A stretch of 64,000 bases of DNA, taken from positions 248,001 to 312,000 of the forward strand of contig CAVXWX010000002.1 in the NCBI GenBank assembly GCA_963765555.1, written 5' to 3'. The position numbers were made by a program, and so were the translations under genes. The stretch's first letter is position 1. Each line of letters begins with the position of its first letter. Of the stretch, positions 62,773 through 64,000 are shown piece by piece. This DNA comes from JL08 sp963765555. GTDB taxonomy: Bacteria; Pseudomonadota; Alphaproteobacteria; Rhodobacterales; Rhodobacteraceae. The notes beneath the pieces are model-generated. The model had not been told where the DNA came from. It made no database searches and saw nothing but the letters and a program-made list of their open reading frames with translations.

Positions 62773-63759
62773 ATGGTCGAATACCAAAACATATTCACGC
62801 AAGTGCAGGTTCAGGGACCGCCTGAACTGGGCATGGACAACGAAAACAACATGGCGGCGGAACGTTTCATCACGCCGTTCTACAGCAAGCTTGTCGGCTG
62901 GATCGGCAACGCGCAGATCGGGCCAATCTATCTGGGTTGGACCGGAATGATCAGCGCCGCAACCTTTGTGCTGTGCATGAACATCATCGGGATCAACATG
63001 CTGGCGCAGGTCAACTGGTCGATCCCGGAATTTCTGCGGCAGGGGTTCTGGCTGGCGCTTGAGCCGCCAAGCCCGGAATACGGGCTGAGAATGCCACCGC
63101 TGCAGGATGGGGGGTGGTATATCATCGCCTCGTTCCTGTTGCTGGTCAGTGTGTGCACATGGTGGCTGCGGACCTATCTGTTGGCCGAACAGCACAAGAT
63201 GGGCAAACATGTCGCCTGGGCATTCGCGGCCGCGATCTGGTTGTTTCTGGTTCTGGGTCTGTTTCGCCCGATCCTGATGGGGTCATGGTCCGAGGCCGTG
63301 CCTTATGGCATTTTCCCGCATCTTGATTGGACGACAGCCTTTTCGATCCGGTACGGAAACCTGTATTACAATCCGTTCCACTGTCTTTCGATTGTCTTTC
63401 TTTACGGGTCTGTCCTGCTGTTCGCGATGCATGGTGCGACCATTCTTGCCGTCACCCGGTTTGGCGGGGATCGGGAACTGGAACAGATCGTGGATCGCGG
63501 CACGGCCAGCGAACGTGCGGCTTTGTTCTGGCGCTGGACCATGGGGTTCAATGCCACGATGGAGGGTATTCACCGCTGGGCATGGTGGTTTGCCGTGCTG
63601 ACCCCCATCACCGGTGGTATCGGGATCCTGTTGACAGGTACTGTCGTCGATAACTGGTTCATCTGGGCGCAGGAACACAACTTTGCTCCGATGTATGACG
63701 GCTCATACGGCTACGAGAACTACGGCTCTTACGAAGCCTTTATCGGACGGGAGGATTGA
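62773..63759 (+). CDS. pufM: Reaction centre M subunit
   Basis: PufM pairs with PufL. The 328-residue protein has five membrane helices. His183 and His203 match the bacteriochlorophyll ligands M182 and M202. His220, Glu235 and His267 match the iron ligands M219, M234 and M266, and Trp253 matches M252 at QA. All key residues are in place. The next gene is pufC, so no pufX lies here. Confidence 0.97.
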   Translation: MVEYQNIFTQVQVQGPPELGMDNENNMAAERFITPFYSKLVGWIGNAQIGPIYLGWTGMISAATFVLCMNIIGINMLAQVNWSIPEFLRQGFWLALEPPSPEYGLRMPPLQDGGWYIIASFLLLVSVCTWWLRTYLLAEQHKMGKHVAWAFAAAIWLFLVLGLFRPILMGSWSEAVPYGIFPHLDWTTAFSIRYGNLYYNPFHCLSIVFLYGSVLLFAMHGATILAVTRFGGDRELEQIVDRGTASERAALFWRWTMGFNATMEGIHRWAWWFAVLTPITGGIGILLTGTVVDNWFIWAQEHNFAPMYDGSYGYENYGSYEAFIGRED

Positions 63760-63761
63760 TC

Positions 63762-64000
63762 ATGTTTCCCAAATGGTTTGACAAATGGAACCGCGAAAAT
63801 CCGACAGATGTGTACAAACCTGCCATCTTTCTGGGGGTTCTGGGCGGAGCAGTGTTTTGTACCATCGTGCTGGTGGTTCTGGGGCAACCCTTTGCCACAG
63901 ACAGCCTGCAGACCGGGCCGCGCGGCACCGGTATGGATGTGCCCAAATTCAAATCCGATCTTGCCACACCGGACCCGTCGATAGAACTGTTCGCCAGTTC
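63762..64000 (+). CDS. pufC: Reaction-centre cytochrome c subunit, partial
   Basis: PufC is the periplasmic tetraheme cytochrome that re-reduces the special pair. Only the first about 79 residues are in the window, cut by the right edge. They show a short charged start (MFPKWFDKWNREN), a membrane anchor (about 20-42, AIFLGVLGGAVFCTIVLVV) and the beginning of the periplasmic part. No heme motif is reached yet. The start is ATG 63762, two bases after pufM. Its presence replaces pufX seen in Rhodobacter sphaeroides. Confidence 0.9.
   Translation, partial: MFPKWFDKWNRENPTDVYKPAIFLGVLGGAVFCTIVLVVLGQPFATDSLQTGPRGTGMDVPKFKSDLATPDPSIELFAS

Noticed and set aside
1..64000. tRNA, rRNA, CRISPR or insertion sequences
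   Set aside because: I looked for cloverleaf-like ends, repeated spacers and transposase motifs and saw none; short RNA genes could still be missed without a covariance search.

Overview
The window comes from an aerobic anoxygenic phototrophic alphaproteobacterium, most likely of the Rhodobacterales (Roseobacter lineage). The evidence is a photosynthesis gene cluster in Rhodobacter/Roseobacter order (crtA, crtIB-tspO, crtCD, crtEF, bchCXYZ, pufQBALMC), a spheroidenone-type carotenoid set, PpsR-type operators, GC-rich codon use, and accessory genes typical of marine roseobacters (N-type ATPase, PHA synthase, DmdA-like and SBP56 proteins). I found no rRNA, tRNA, CRISPR array or insertion sequence.

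Layout. 1-2.6 kb: an M24-fold protein and a nitrilase-family amidase. 3.0-6.0 kb: PHA synthase and a phosphate acyltransferase. 6.1-12.8 kb (minus): a complete N-ATPase operon atpDCQRBEFAG with one extra coupled small ORF between atpQ and atpR. 13.0-18.1 kb: an MttB-family methyltransferase operon, a frameshifted LysR gene and an S51 peptidase. 18.3-24.8 kb: a family-5 ABC transporter and an Ldh_2 dehydrogenase. 24.8-30.2 kb (minus): a coupled operon of FMN 2-hydroxyacid dehydrogenase, ThDP enzyme, transthyretin-like protein and DmdA-like protein, with a LysR regulator. 30.4-36.4 kb: an acyl-CoA dehydrogenase remnant, SBP56/methanethiol oxidase, ferredoxin, CoA-binding protein, Lrp regulator, a second DmdA-like protein, OsmC and a crotonase.

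36.4-64.0 kb is the photosynthesis cluster: bchJ-bchE, ppaA, a light-sensing block (FixJ-type regulator, bacteriophytochrome, heme oxygenase), bchO-bchD-bchI-crtA, crtI-crtB-tspO, crtC-crtD, crtE-crtF, and the bchCXYZ-pufQBALMC superoperon, cut off inside pufC. These genes make Mg-protoporphyrin and its isocyclic ring, chlorophyllide reductase, spheroidenone carotenoids, LH1 and the reaction centre. Perfect TGT-N12-ACA sites mark the promoters of bchE, crtA/crtI, crtD/crtE (two) and bchC (two). bchE also has a perfect FnrL box.

Two points stand out. First, small ORFs with strong ribosome binding sites and overlaps at both ends lie between bchX and bchY and inside the ATPase operon. Second, about seven genes (LysR, dmdA-like, acyl-CoA dehydrogenase, SBP56, crtB, tspO, crtD/crtC junction) carry single-base-type frameshifts. 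That density suggests residual indel errors in the assembly, although true gene decay is not excluded.
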